A stretch of DNA of 64,000 nucleotides, from contig CM067318.1 in assembly GCA_034231615.1 (NCBI GenBank), positions 34,257,382 through 34,321,381 on the forward strand, read 5' to 3'. The position numbers were made by a program, and so were the translations under genes. The notes beneath the pieces are model-generated. The model ran no database searches. It saw only the letters and a program-made list of their open reading frames with translations, and had not been told where the DNA came from. Below are positions 1 through 12,700 of the stretch, piece by piece. This DNA is from Meghimatium bilineatum. Taxonomy: Eukaryota > Mollusca > Gastropoda > Stylommatophora > Philomycidae. The stretch's first letter is position 1; each line of letters opens with the position of its first letter.

Positions 1-168
1 AAGTTTGAACAAGAAAAAAAAAAAAATATATTTCTTATGATAAACTATATACATTTATGAAATGTGTTGAAAAGTTTGAAAAAGATCATGAAAACATATA
101 TTTCTAGTGATAATCTACCGTTAGATACATTTATGAGATGTGTTGAAAAGATTGAAAAAGAAAATTAA

Positions 169-244
169 AAAATATATTTCTAATGATAAACTACCGGTAG
201 ATACATTTATGAGAAGTGTTGAAAAGTTTGAAAAAGAAAATAAA
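169..244 (+). repeat. Reference long monomer (76 bp)
   Basis: This is a clean example of the long class. It carries the A+T palindrome AAATATATTT at 170-179, an 11-bp linker, the palindrome CTACCGGTAG at 191-200, then GATACATTTATGAGAAGTG and the A-rich tail ending in AAAATAAA. The junction to the next monomer has seven A residues. Copies with six A residues are 75 bp long, which keeps a reading frame open into the next unit; the seven-A form shifts it. Roughly 17 of 76 bases are G or C. Confidence 0.93.
191..200. other. Exemplar of the CTACCGGTAG palindrome
   Basis: A perfect 10-bp palindrome present in most long monomers. Its centre CCGG contains the CpG and creates HpaII/MspI and AgeI recognition sequences. 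The arms CTAC and GTAG are nearly constant, while the middle four bases occur as CCGG, CTGG, CCAG, CCTG, CAGG and rarely CCCG. A protein-binding role, analogous to a centromere-protein box, is only a hypothesis; there is no match to the mammalian CENP-B box. Confidence 0.75.
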
Positions 245-486
245 AAAATATATTTCTAATGATAAACTACCAGTAGATACATTTATGAGAAGTGTTGAAA
301 AGTTTGAAAAAGAAGTTAAAAAATATATTTCTAATGATAAACTACCTGTAGATACATTTATGAAATATGTTGAAAAGTTTGTACAAGAAAATTAAAAAAA
401 TATATTTCTAATGATAAACTATATACATTCATGAAATGTGTTGAAAAGTTTGAAAAAGATCATGAAAACATATATTTCTAGTGATA

Positions 487-500
487 ATCTACCGGTAGAT
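487..500. other. Exemplar of an extended 14-bp palindrome
   Basis: In monomers that begin TTCTAGTGATAATCTACC, one base differs from the usual GATAAACTACC form. That change extends the CTACCGGTAG dyad to the perfect 14-bp palindrome ATCTACCGGTAGAT. The same extended form recurs in many GTGATAATCTACCGG monomers, for example near 1605, 3318, 9174, 38287, 42102 and 54291. Confidence 0.8.
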
Positions 501-612
501 ACATTTATGACATGTGTTGAAAAGTTTGAAAAAGAAAATAAAAAAATATATTTCTAATAAGAAACTACTGGTAGATACATTTATGAAATGTGTTGAAAAG
601 TTTCAAAATCAA

Positions 613-677
613 AAAATATATTTCTAATGATAAACTAGATACATTTATTTGATGTGTTGAAAAGTTTGAAAATCAAA
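613..677 (+). repeat. Reference short monomer (65 bp)
   Basis: This copy lacks the CCGGTA hexamer, reading AAACTAGATACATTT directly. It also lacks 6 bp of the A-rich tail, reading TTTGAAAATCAAAAC instead of the longer GAAAAAGAAAAT form. Monomers lacking only one of the two hexamers are about 69-70 bp. The two length differences vary independently across the array, so a monomer can be described by three characters: hexamer present or absent, long or short tail, and poly-A length. Confidence 0.9.
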
Positions 678-3600
678 ACAATATATTTCTAATGATAAAC
701 TAGATACATTTATGAGATGTGTTGAAAAGTTTCAAAAAGAAAATCAAAAAATTAATTTCTATTGATAAACTATATACACTTATGAAATGTGTTGAAAAGT
801 TTGAAAATCACAAAAATATATTTCTAATGATAAACTAGATACATTTATGAGAAGTGTTGAAAAGTTTGAAAAAGAAAATAAAAAAATATATTTCTAATAA
901 GAAACTACTGGTAGATACATTTATGAAATGTGTTGAAAAGTTTCATAATCAAAAAATATATTTCTAATGATAAACTAGATACATTTATTAGATGTGTTGA
1001 AAAGTTTGAAAATCAAAACAATATATTTCTAATGATAAACTAGATACATTTATGAAATATGTTGAAAAGTTTGAACAAGAAAATTAAGAAAATATATTTC
1101 TAATGATAAACTATATACATTCATGAAATGTGTTGAAAAGTTTGAGAAAGAAAATTAAAAAATATATTTCCAATGATAAACTACTGGTAGATACATTTAT
1201 GAGATGTGTTGAAAAGTTTGAAAAAGAAAATAAAAAAATATATTTCTAAAGATAAATTAGATACATTGCTGAAATGTGTTGAAAAGTTTCAAAATCAAAG
1301 AAATATTTTTCTAATGATAAATTACATACATTTATGAAATGTGTTGAAAAGTTTGAAAAAGAAAATAAAAAAATATATTTCTAATGATAAACTACCTGTA
1401 GATACATTTATGAGATGTGTTGAAAAGTTTGAAAAAGAAAATCAAAAAATATATTTATAGTGATAAACTAGATACATTTATGAAATATGTTGAAAAGTTT
1501 AACAAAAAATTAAAAAAATATATTTCTTATGATAAACTATATACATTTATGAAATGTGTTGAAATGTTTGAAAAAGAAAATGAAAAGATATATTTCTAGT
1601 GATAATCTACCGGTAGATACATTTATGACATGTGTTGAAAAGTTTGAAAAAGAAAATAAAAAAATATATTTCTAATAAGAAACTACTGGTAGATACATTT
1701 ATGAAATGTGTTGAAAAGTTTCAAAATCAAAAAATATATTTCTAATGATAAACTAGATACATTTATTTGATGTGTTGAAAAGTTTCAAAATCAAAACAAT
1801 ATATTTCTAATGATAAACTAGACACATTTATGAGATGTGTTGAAAAGTTTCAAAAAGAAAATCAAAAAATTAATTTCTATTGATAAACTATATACACTTA
1901 TGAAATGTGTTGAAAAGTTTGAAAATCACAAAAATATATTTCTAATGATAAACTAGATACATTTATGAGAAGTGTTGAAAAGTTTGAAAAAGAAAATAAA
2001 AAAATATATTTCTAATAAGAAACTACTGGTAGATACATTTATGAAATGTGTTGAAAAGTTTCATAATCAAAAAATATATTTCTAATGATAAACTAGATAC
2101 ATTTATTAGATGTGTTGAAAAGTTTGAAAATCAAAACAATATATTTCTAATGATAAACTAGATACATTTATGAAATATGTTGAAAAGTTTGAACAAGAAA
2201 ATTAAGAAAATATATTTCTAATGATAAACTATATACATTCATGAAATGTGTTGAAAAGTTTGAAAAAGAAAATAAAAAAATATATTTCTAATGATAAACT
2301 ACCTGTAGATACATTTATGAGATGTGTTGAAAAGTTTGAAAAAGAAAATCAAAAAATATATTTCTAGTGATAAACTAGATACATTTATGAAATATGTTGA
2401 AAAGTTTGAACAAGAAAATTAAGAAAATATATTTCTAATGATAAACTATATACATTCATGAAATGTGTTGAAAAGTTTGAGAAAGAAAATGAAAAAATAT
2501 ATTTCCAATGATAAACTACTGGTAGATACATTTATGAGATGTGTTGAAAAGTTTGAAAAAGAAAATAAAAATATATATTTCTAAAGATAAATTAGATACA
2601 TTGCTGAAATGTGTTGAAAAGTTTCAAAATCAAAGAAATATTTTTCTAATGATAAATTACATACATTTATGAAATGTGTTGAAAAGTTTGAAAAATAAAA
2701 TAAAAAAATATATTTCTAATGATAAACTACCTGTAGATACATTTATGAGATGTGTTGAAAAGTTTGAAAAAGAAAATCAAAAAATATATTTCTAGTGATA
2801 AACTAGATACATTTATGAAATATGTTAAAAAGTTTGAACAAGAAAATAAAAAAAATATATTTCTTATGATAAACTATATACATTTATGAAATGTGTTGAA
2901 AAGTGTGAGAAAGAAAATGAAAAAATATATTTCTAATGATAAACTACCGGTAGATACATTTATGAGAAGTGTTGAAAAGTTTGAAAAAGAAGTTAAATAA
3001 TATATTTCTAATGATAAACTACCGGTAGATACATTTATGAGAAGTGTTGAAAAGTTTGAACAAGAAAATAAAAAATATATATTTCTCATGATAAACTATA
3101 TACATTTATGAAATGTGTTGAAAAGTTTCAAAATCAAAGAAATATTTTTCTAATGATAAATTACATACATTTATGAAATGTGTTGAAAAGTTTGAACAAG
3201 AAAATTTAAAAAAAATATTTCTAATTATAAACTATATACATTTATGAAATGTGTAGAAAAGTTTGAAAAAGAAAATGAAAAGATATATTTCTAGTGATAA
3301 TCTACCGGTAGATACATTTATGACATGTGTTGAAAAGTTTGAAAAAGAAAATTAAAAAATATATTTCTAATGATAAACTACCGGTAGATACATTTATCAG
3401 ATGTGTTGAAAAGTTTGAAAAAGAAAATAAAAAAATATATTTCTAATAAGAAACTACTGGTAGATACATTTATGAAATGTGTTGAAAAGTTTGAAAAAGA
3501 AAATGAAAAGATATATTTCTAGTGATAATCTACCGGTAGATACATTTATGACATGTGTTGAAAAGTTTGAAAAAGAAAATTAAAAAATATATTTCTAATG

Positions 3601-3849
3601 ATAAACTACCGGTAGATACATTTATCAGATGTGTTGAAAAGTTTGAAAAAGAAAATAAAAAAATATATTTCTAATGATAAACTAGATACATTTATGAGAT
3701 GTGTTGAAAAGTTTGAAAAAGTAAATCAAAAAATATATTTCTAGTGATAAACTAGATACATTTATGAAATGTGTTGAAAAGTTTGAAAAAGATCATGAAA
3801 ACATATATTTCTAGTGATAATCTACCGGTAGATACATTTATGAGAAGTG

Positions 3850-6726
3850 TTGAAAAGTTTGAAAAAGAAAATAAAAAAATATATTTCTAATGATAAACTA
3901 CCGGTAGATACATTTATGAGAAGTGTTGAAAAGTTTGAAAAAGAAGTTAAAAAATATATTTCTAATGATAAACTACCTGTAGATACATTTATGAAATATG
4001 TTGAAAGGTTTGTACAAGAAAATTAAAAAAATATATTTCTAATGATAAACTATATACATTCATGAAATGTGTTGAAAAGTGTGAGAAAGAAAATGAAAAA
4101 ATATATTTCTAATGATAAACTACCGGTAGATACATTTATGAGAAGTGTTGAAAAGTTTGAAAAAGAAGTTAAATAATATATTTCTAATGATAAACTACCG
4201 GTAGATACATTTATGAGAAGTGTTGAAAAGTTTGAACAAGAAAATAAAAAATATATATTTCTCATGATAAACTATATACATTTATGAAATGTGTTGAAAA
4301 GTTTCAAAATCAAAGAAATATTTTTCTAATGATAAATTACATACATTTATGAAAAGTTTGAACAAGAAAATTAAAAAAAAATATTTCTAATTATAAACTA
4401 TATACATTTATGAAATGTGTTGAAAAGTTTCAAAATAAAAAAAATATATTTCTAATGATAAAAACTAGATACATTTATGAAATGTGTTGAAAAGTTTGAA
4501 AAAGAAAATTAAAAAATATATTTCTAATGATAAACTACCGGTAGATACATTTATCAGATGTGTTGAAAAGTTTGAAAAAGAAAATAAAAAAATATATTTC
4601 TAATAAGAAACTACTGGTAGATACATTTATGAAATGTGTTGAAAAGTTTCAAAATCAAAAAATATATTTCTAATGATAAACTAGATACATTTATTAGATG
4701 TGTTGAAAAGTTTGAAAAAGATCATGAAAACATATATTTCTAGTGATAATCTACCGTTAGATACATTTATGAGATGTGTTGAAAAGATTGAAAAAGAAAA
4801 TTAAAAAATATATTTCTAATGATAAACTACCGGTAGATACATTTATGAGAAGTGTTGAAAAGTTTGAAAAAGAAAATAAAAAAATATATTTCTAATGATA
4901 AACTACCGGTAGATACATTTATGAGAAGTGTTGAAAAGTTTGAAAAAGAAGTTAAAAAATATATTTCTAATGATAAACTACCTGTAGATACATTTATGAA
5001 ATATGTTGAAAGGTTTGTACAAGAAAATTAAAAAAATATATTTCTAATGATAAACTATATACATTCATGAAATGTGTTGAAAAGTGTGAGAAAGAAAATG
5101 AAAAAATATATTTCTAATGATAAACTACCGGTAGATACATTTATGAGAAGTGTTGAAAAGTTTGAAAAAGAAGTTAAATAATATATTTCTAATGATAAAC
5201 TACCGGTAGATACATTTATGAGAAGTGTTGAAAAGTTTGAACAAGAAAATAAAAAATATATATTTCTCATGATAAACTATATACATTTATGAAATGTGTT
5301 GAAAAGTTTCAAAATCAAAGAAATATTTTTCTAATGATAAATTACATACATTTATGAAAAGTTTGAACAAGAAAATTAAAAAAAAATATTTCTAATTATA
5401 AACTATATACATTTATGAAATGTGTTGAAAAGTTTCAAAATAAAAAAAATATATTTCTAATGATAAAAACTAGATACATTTATGAAATGTGTTGAAAAGT
5501 TTGAAAAAGAAAATTAAAAAATATATTTCTAATGATAAACTACCGGTAGATACATTTATCAGATGTGTTGAAAAGTTTGAAAAAGAAAATAAAAAAATAT
5601 ATTTCTAATAAGAAACTACTGGTAGATACATTTATGAAATGTGTTGAAAAGTTTCAAAATCAAAAAATATATTTCTAATGATAAACTAGATACATTTATT
5701 AGATGTGTTGAAAAGTTTGAAAAAGATCATGAAAACATATATTTCTAGTGATAATCTACCGTTAGATACATTTATGAGATGTGTTGAAAAGATTGAAAAA
5801 GAAAATTAAAAAATATATTTCTAATGATAAACTACCGGTAGATACATTTATGAGAAGTGTTGAAAAGTTTGAAAAAGAAAATAAAAAAATATATTTCTAA
5901 TGATAAACTACCGGTAGATACATTTATGAGAAGTGTTGAAAAGTTTGAAAAAGAAGTTAAAAAATATATTTCTAATGATAAACTACCTGTAGATACATTT
6001 ATGAAATATGTTGAAAGGTTTGTACAAGAAAATTAAAAAAATATATTTCTAATGATAAACTATATACATTCATGAAATGTGTTGAAAAGTGTGAGAAAGA
6101 AAATGAAAAAATATATTTCTAATGATAAACTACCGGTAGATACATTTATGAGAAGTGTTGAAAAGTTTGAAAAAGAAGTTAAATAATATATTTCTAATGA
6201 TAAACTACCGGTAGATACATTTATGAGAAGTGTTGAAAAGTTTGAACAAGAAAATAAAAAATATATATTTCTCATGATAAACTATATACATTTATGAAAT
6301 GTGTTGAAAAGTTTCAAAATCAAAGAAATATTTTTCTAATGATAAATTACATACATTTATGAAAAGTTTGAACAAGAAAATTAAAAAAAAATATTTCTAA
6401 TTATAAACTATATACATTTATGAAATGTGTTGAAAAGTTTCAAAATAAAAAAAATATATTTCTAATGATAAAAACTAGATACATTTATGAGATGTGTTGA
6501 AAAGTTTGAAAAAGAAAATTAAAAAATATATTTCTAATGATAAACTACCGGTAGATACATTTATCAGATGTGTTGAAAAGTTTGAAAAAGAAAATAAAAA
6601 AATATATTTCTAATAAGAAACTACTGGTAGATACATTTATGAAATGTGTTGAAAAGTTTCAAAATCAAAAAATATATTTCTAATGATAAACTAGATACAT
6701 TTATTAGATGTGTTGAAAAGTTTGAA
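3850..6726 (+). repeat. 1,005-bp higher-order unit, about 2.9 tandem copies
   Basis: Corresponding monomers recur at exactly 1,005 bp: the CATTCATGAAATGTG plus AAAAGTGTGAGAAAG monomer begins near 4050, 5055 and 6060, and GAAAAAGATCATG occurs near 4713 and 5718. All three copies carry the same private 10-bp deletion (ACATTTATGAAAAGTTTG near 4349, 5354 and 6359) and an AAAAACTAGATAC monomer. The first copy is incomplete at its left end by about one monomer, and the third ends near 6726. The copies look almost identical, implying recent amplification. Confidence 0.9.
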
Positions 6727-9700
6727 AATCAAAACAATATATTTCTAATGATAAACTAGATACATTTATGAAATATGTTGAAAAGTTTGAACAAGAAAAT
6801 TAAGAAAATATATTTCTAATGATAAACTATATACATTCATGAAATGTGTTGAAAAGTTTGAGAAAGAAAATGAAAAAATATATTTCTAATGATAAACTAC
6901 TGGTAGATACATTTATGAGATGTGTTGAAAAGTTTCAAAAAGAAAATAAAAAAATATATTTCTAAAGATAAATTAGATACATTGCTGAAATGTGTTGAAA
7001 AGTTTCAAAATCAAAGAAATATTTTTCTAATGATAAATTACATACATTTATGAAATGTGTTGAAAAGTTTGAAAAGAAAATAAAAAAATATATTTCTAAT
7101 GATAAACTACCTGTAGATACATTTATGAGATGTGTTGAAAAGTTTGAAAAAGAAAATCAAAAAATATATTTATAGTGATAAACTAGATACATTTATGAAA
7201 TATGTTGAAAAGTTTAACAAAAAATAAAAAAAATATATTTCTTATGATAAACTATATACATTTATGAAATGTGTTGAAAAGTTTGAAAAAGAAAATGAAA
7301 AGATATATTTCTAGTGATAATCTACCGGTAGATACATTTATGACATGTGTTGAAAAGTTTGAAAAAGAAAATTAAAAAATATATTTCTAATGATAAACTA
7401 CCGGTAGATACATTTATCAGATGTGTTGAAAAGTTTGAAAAAGAAAATAAAAAAATATATTTCTAATAAGAAACTACTGGTAGATACATTTATGAAATGT
7501 GTTGAAAAGTTTCAAAATCAAAAAATATATTTCTAATGATAAACTAGATACATTTATTTGATGTGTTGAAAAGTTTGAAAATCAAAACAATATATTTCTA
7601 ATGATAAACTAGATACATTTATGAGATGTGTTGAAAAGTTTCAAAAAGAAAATCAAAAAATTAATTTCTATTGATAAACTATATACACTTATGAAATGTG
7701 TTGAAAAGTTTGAAAATCACAAAAATATATTTCTAATGATAAACTAGATACATTTATGAGAAGTGTTGAAAAGTTTGAAAAAGAAAATAAAAAAATATAT
7801 TTCTAATAAGAAACTACTGGTAGATACATTTATGAAATGTGTTGAAAAGTTTCATAATCAAAAAATATATTTCTAATGATAAACTAGATACATTTATTAG
7901 ATGTGTTGAAAAGTTTGAAAATCAAAACAATATATTTCTAATGATAAACTAGATACATTTATGAAATATGTTGAAAAGTTTGAACAAGAAAATTAAGAAA
8001 ATATATTTCTAATGATAAACTATATACATTCATGAAATGTGTTGAAAAGTTTGAGAAAGAAAATGAAAAAATATATTTCCAATGATAAACTACTGGTAGA
8101 TACATTTATGAGATGTGTTGAAAAGTTTGAAAAAGAAAATAAAAAAATATATTTCTAAAGATAAATTAGATACATTGCTGAAATGTGTTGAAAAGTTTCA
8201 AAATCAAAGAAATATTTTTCTAATGATAAATTACATACATTTATGAAATGTGTTGAAAAGTTTGAAAAAGAAAATAAAAAAATATATTTCTAATGATAAA
8301 CTACCTGTAGATACATTTATGAGATGTGTTGAAAAGTTTGAAAAAGAAAATCAAAAAATATATTTCTAGTGATAAACTAGATACATTTATGAAATATGTT
8401 GAAAAGTTTGAACAAGAAAATAAAAAAAATATATTTCTTATGATAAACTATATACATTTATGAAATGTGTTGAAAAGTTTGAAAAAGATCATGAAAACAT
8501 ATATTTCTAGTGATAATCTACCGTTAGATACATTTATGAGATGTGTTGAAAAGATTGAAAAAGAAAATTAAAAAATATATTTCTAATGATAAACTACCGG
8601 TAGATACATTTATGAGAAGTGTTGAAAAGTTTGAAAAAGAAAATAAAAAAATATATTTCTAATGATAAACTACCGGTAGATACATTTATGAGAAGTGTTG
8701 AAAAGTTTGTACAAGAAAATTAAAAAAATTTATTTCTAATGATAAACTATATACATTCATGAAATGTGTTGAAAAGTGTGAGAAAGAAAATGAAAAAATA
8801 TATTTCTAATGATAAACTACCGGTAGATACATTTATGAGAAGTGTTGAAAAGTTTGAAAAAGAAGTTAAATAATATATTTCTAATGATAAACTACCGGTA
8901 GATACATTTATGAGAAGTGTTGAAAAGTTTGAACAAGAAAATAAAAAATATATATTTCTCATGATAAACTATATACATTTATGAAATGTGTTGAAAAGTT
9001 TCAAAATCAAAGAAATATTTTTCTAATGATAAATTACATACATTTATGAAATGTGTTGAAAAGTTTGAACAAGAAAATTAAAAAAAAATATTTCTAATTA
9101 TAAACTATATACATTTATGAAATGTGTTGAAAAGTTTGAAAAAGAAAATGAAAAGATATATTTCTAGTGATAATCTACCGGTAGATACATTTATGACATG
9201 TGTTGAAAAGTTTGAAAAAGAAAATTAAAAAATATATTTCTAATGATAAACTACCGGTAGATACATTTATGAAATGTGTTGAAAAGTTTGAAAAAGAAAA
9301 TAAAAAATATATTTCTAATAAGAAACTACTGGTAGATACATTTATGAAATGTGTTGAAAAGTTTCAAAATCAAAAAATATATTTCTAATGATAAACTAGA
9401 TATATTTATTAGATGTGTTGAAAAGTTTGAAAATCAAAACAATATATTTCTAATGATAAACTAGATACATTTATGAAATATGTTGAAAAGTTTGAACAAG
9501 AAAATTAAGAAAATATATTTCTAATGATAAACTATATACATTCATGAAATGTGTTGAAAAGTTTGAGAAAGAAAATGAAAAAATATATTTCTAATGATAA
9601 ACTACTGGTAGATACATTTATGAGATGTGTTGAAAAGTTTGAAAAAGAAAATAAAAAAATATATTTCTAAAGATAAATTAGATACATTGCTGAAATGTGT

Positions 9701-9790
9701 TGAAAAGTTTCAAAATCAAAGAAATATTTTTCTAATGATAAATTACATACATTTATGAAATGTGTTGAAAAGTTTCAAAAAGAAAATAAA
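6727..9790 (+). repeat. Remainder of domain A, including a third copy of the early block
   Basis: About 7,420-8,050 repeats the block seen at 1,593-2,258 with an offset of 5,791 bp. Near 8747-8962 is another copy of the monomer cluster with AAAAGTGTGAGAAAG, and from there the sequence parallels 28,498 onward. Nothing other than satellite monomers is present. Confidence 0.75.
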
Positions 9791-12700
9791 AAAATTAATT
9801 TCTATTGATAAACTATATACACTTATGAAATGTGTTGAAAAGTTTGAAAAAGAAAATAAAAAAATATATTTCTAATGATAAACTACCGGTAGATACATTT
9901 ATCAGATGTGTTGAAAAGTTTGAAAAAGAAAATAAAAAATATATTTCTAATGATAAACTACAGGTAGATACATTTATGAGATGTGTTGAAAAGTTTGAAA
10001 AAGAAAATCAAAAAATATATTTCTAGTGATAAACTATATACATTTATGAAATATGTTGAAAAGTTTGAACAAGAAAGTAAAAAAAATATATTTCTAATGA
10101 TAAACTATATTCATTTATGAAATGTGTTGAAATGTTTGAGAAAGAAAATGAAAAAATATATTTCTAATGATAAACTACTGGTAGATACATTTATGAGATG
10201 TGTTGAAAAGTTTGAAAAAGAAAATAAAAAAATATATTTCTAATGATAAACTATATTCATTTATGAAATGTGTTGAAAAGTTTGAAAAAGAAAATGAAAA
10301 GATATAATTCTAGTGATAATCTACCAGTAGATACATTTATGAGATGTGTTGAAAAAATTGAAAAAGAAAATAAAAAAATATATTTCTGATGATAAAATAC
10401 CGGTAGATACATTTATGAGAAGTGTTGAAAAGTTTGAAAAAGAAAATAAAAAAATATATTTCTAATGATAAACTACCGGTACATACATTTATGAGAAGTG
10501 TTGAAAAGTTTGAAATAGAAAATAAAAAATATTTTTCTAATGATAAACTACAGGTAGATACATTTATGAGATGTGTTGAAAAGTTTGAAAAAGAAAATCA
10601 AAAAATATATTTCTAGTGATAAACTATATACATTTATGAAATATGTTGAAAAGTTTGAACAAGAAAGTAAAAAAAATATATTTCTAATGATAAACTATAT
10701 TCATTTATGAAATGTGTTGAAATGTTTGAGAAAGAAAATGAAAAAATATATTTCTAATGATAGACTACTGGTAGATACATTTATGAGATGTGTTGAAAAG
10801 TTTGAAAAAGAAAATAAAAAAATATATTTCTAATGATAAACTACCGGTAGATACATTTATCAGATGAGTTGAAAAGTTTGAAAAAGAAAATAAAAAAATA
10901 TATTTCTAATAAGAAACTACTGGTAGATACATTTATGAAATGTGTTGAAAAGTTTCAAAATCAAAAAATATATTTCTAATGATAAACTAGATTCATTTAT
11001 TAGATGTGTTGAAAAGTTTGAAAATCAAAACAATATATTTCTAATGATAAACTAGATACATTTATGAAATGTGTTGAAAAGTTTCAAAAAGAAAATAAAA
11101 AAATTAATTTCTATTGATAAACTATATACACTTATGAAATGTGTTGAAAAGTTTGAAAATCACAAAAATATATTTCTAATGATAAACTAGATACATTTAT
11201 GAAATTTGTTGAAAAGTTTGAAAAAGAAAATGAAAAGATATAATTCTAGTGATAAACTACCGGTAGATACATTTATGAGAAGTGTTGAAAAGCTTGAAAA
11301 AGAAAATTAAAAAATATATTTCTAATGATAAACTACCGGTACATACATTTATGAGAAGTGTTGAAAAGTTTGAAAAAGAAAATAAAAAATATATTTCTAA
11401 TGATAAACTACAGGTAGATACATTTATGAGATGTGTTGAAAAGTTTGAAAAAGAAAATCAAAAAATATATTTCTAGTGATAAACTATATACATTTATGAA
11501 ATATGTTGAAAAGTTTGAACAAGAAAGTAAAAAAAATATATTTCTAATGATAAACTATATTCATTTATGAAATGTGTTGAAATGTTTGAGAAAGAAAATT
11601 AAAAAATATATTTCTAATGATAGACTACTGGTAGATACATTTATGAGATGTGTTGAAAAGTTTGAAAAAGAAAATAAAAAATATATTTCTAATGATAAAC
11701 TACAGGTAGATACATTTATGAGATGTGTTGAAAAGTTTGAAAAAGAAAATCAAAAAATATATTTCTAGTGATAAACTATATACATTTATGAAATATGTTG
11801 AAAAGTTTGAACAAGAAAGTAAAAAAAATATATTTCTAATGATAAACTATATTCATTTATGAAAAGTGTTGAAATGTTTGAGAAAGAAAATGAAAAAATA
11901 TATTTCTAATGATAGACTACTGGTAGATACATTTATGAGATGTGTTGAAAAGTTTGAAAAAGAAAATAAAAAAATATATTTCTAATGATAAACTATATTC
12001 ATTTATGAAATGTGTTGAAAAGTTTGAAAAAGAAAATGAAAAGATATAATTCTAGTGATAATCTACCAGTAGATACATTTATGAGATGTGTTGAAAAAAT
12101 TGAAAAAGAAAATAAAAAAATATATTTCTGATGATAAAATACCGGTAGATACATTTATGAGAAGTGTTGAAAAGTTTGAAAAAGAAAATAAAAAAATATA
12201 TTTCTAATGATAAACTACCGGTACATACATTTATGAGAAGTGTTGAAAAGTTTGAAATAGAAAATAAAAAATATATTTCTAATGATAAACTACAGGTAGA
12301 TACATTTATGAGATGTGTTGAAAAGTTTGAAAAAGAAAATCAAAAAATATATTTCTAGTGATAAACTATATACATTTATGAAATATGTTGAAAAGTTTGA
12401 ACAAGAAAGTAAAAAAAATATATTTCTAATGATAAACTATATTCATTTATGAAATGTGTTGAAATGTTTGAGAAAGAAAAAAAAAAATATATTTCTAATG
12501 ATAGACTACTGGTAGATACATTTATGAGATGTGTTGAAAAGTTTGAAAAAGAAAATAAAAAAATATATTTCTAATGATAAACTACCGGTAGATACATTTA
12601 TCAGATGAGTTGAAAAGTTTGAAAAAGAAAATAAAAAAATATATTTCTAATAAGAAACTACTGGTAGATACATTTATGAAATGTGTTGAAAAGTTTCAAA

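Larger units (their letters stand above)
475..2258 (+). repeat. 1,118-bp offset duplication
   Basis: About 475-1140 and 1593-2258 match at a constant offset of 1,118 bp. Two rare variants fix the register: ATTAATTTCTATTG at 751 and 1869, and TTTCATAATC at 941 and 2059. Homology ends near 1140/2258, where the second copy switches to a GAAAAAGAAAATAAA tail and a CTACCTGTAG monomer. A third related copy lies about 5,791 bp further on, with the same markers at 7660 and 7850 and an extra monomer near its left end. Boundaries are accurate to a few tens of bases. Confidence 0.82.
1..9790 (+). repeat. Domain A: A-type monomer block
   Basis: A mixed run of long and short monomers. It is recognised by tails reading GAACAAGAAAATTAA or GAACAAGAAAATAAA and by the AAAGATAAATTAGATAC monomer with CATTGCTG (near 1248, 2583, 6963, 8157 and 9670). 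The TTCATAATC variant, near 941, 2059 and 7850, was seen only here. Within it are a 1,118-bp duplication and a 1,005-bp tandem unit. No gene is present. Domain-B markers start at about 9,776-10,130. Confidence 0.8.

Noticed and set aside
170-179. TATA-like promoter at AATATATTT in each monomer
   Set aside because: The sequence is part of every monomer and results from A+T content. No associated gene or second promoter element supports a promoter.
191-200. CENP-B box or known centromere-protein motif
   Set aside because: The element is a symmetric CTACCGGTAG; it lacks the TTCG and CGGG parts of the mammalian CENP-B box. No known motif could be assigned.
4050-4265. 71-codon minus-strand open frames rich in Phe, Leu, Ser and Ile, repeated about 14 times
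   Set aside because: They are the complement of the same monomers, overlap plus-strand open frames in places (e.g. 47,059-47,296), and their hydrophobic look follows from T-rich composition. They are not membrane proteins.
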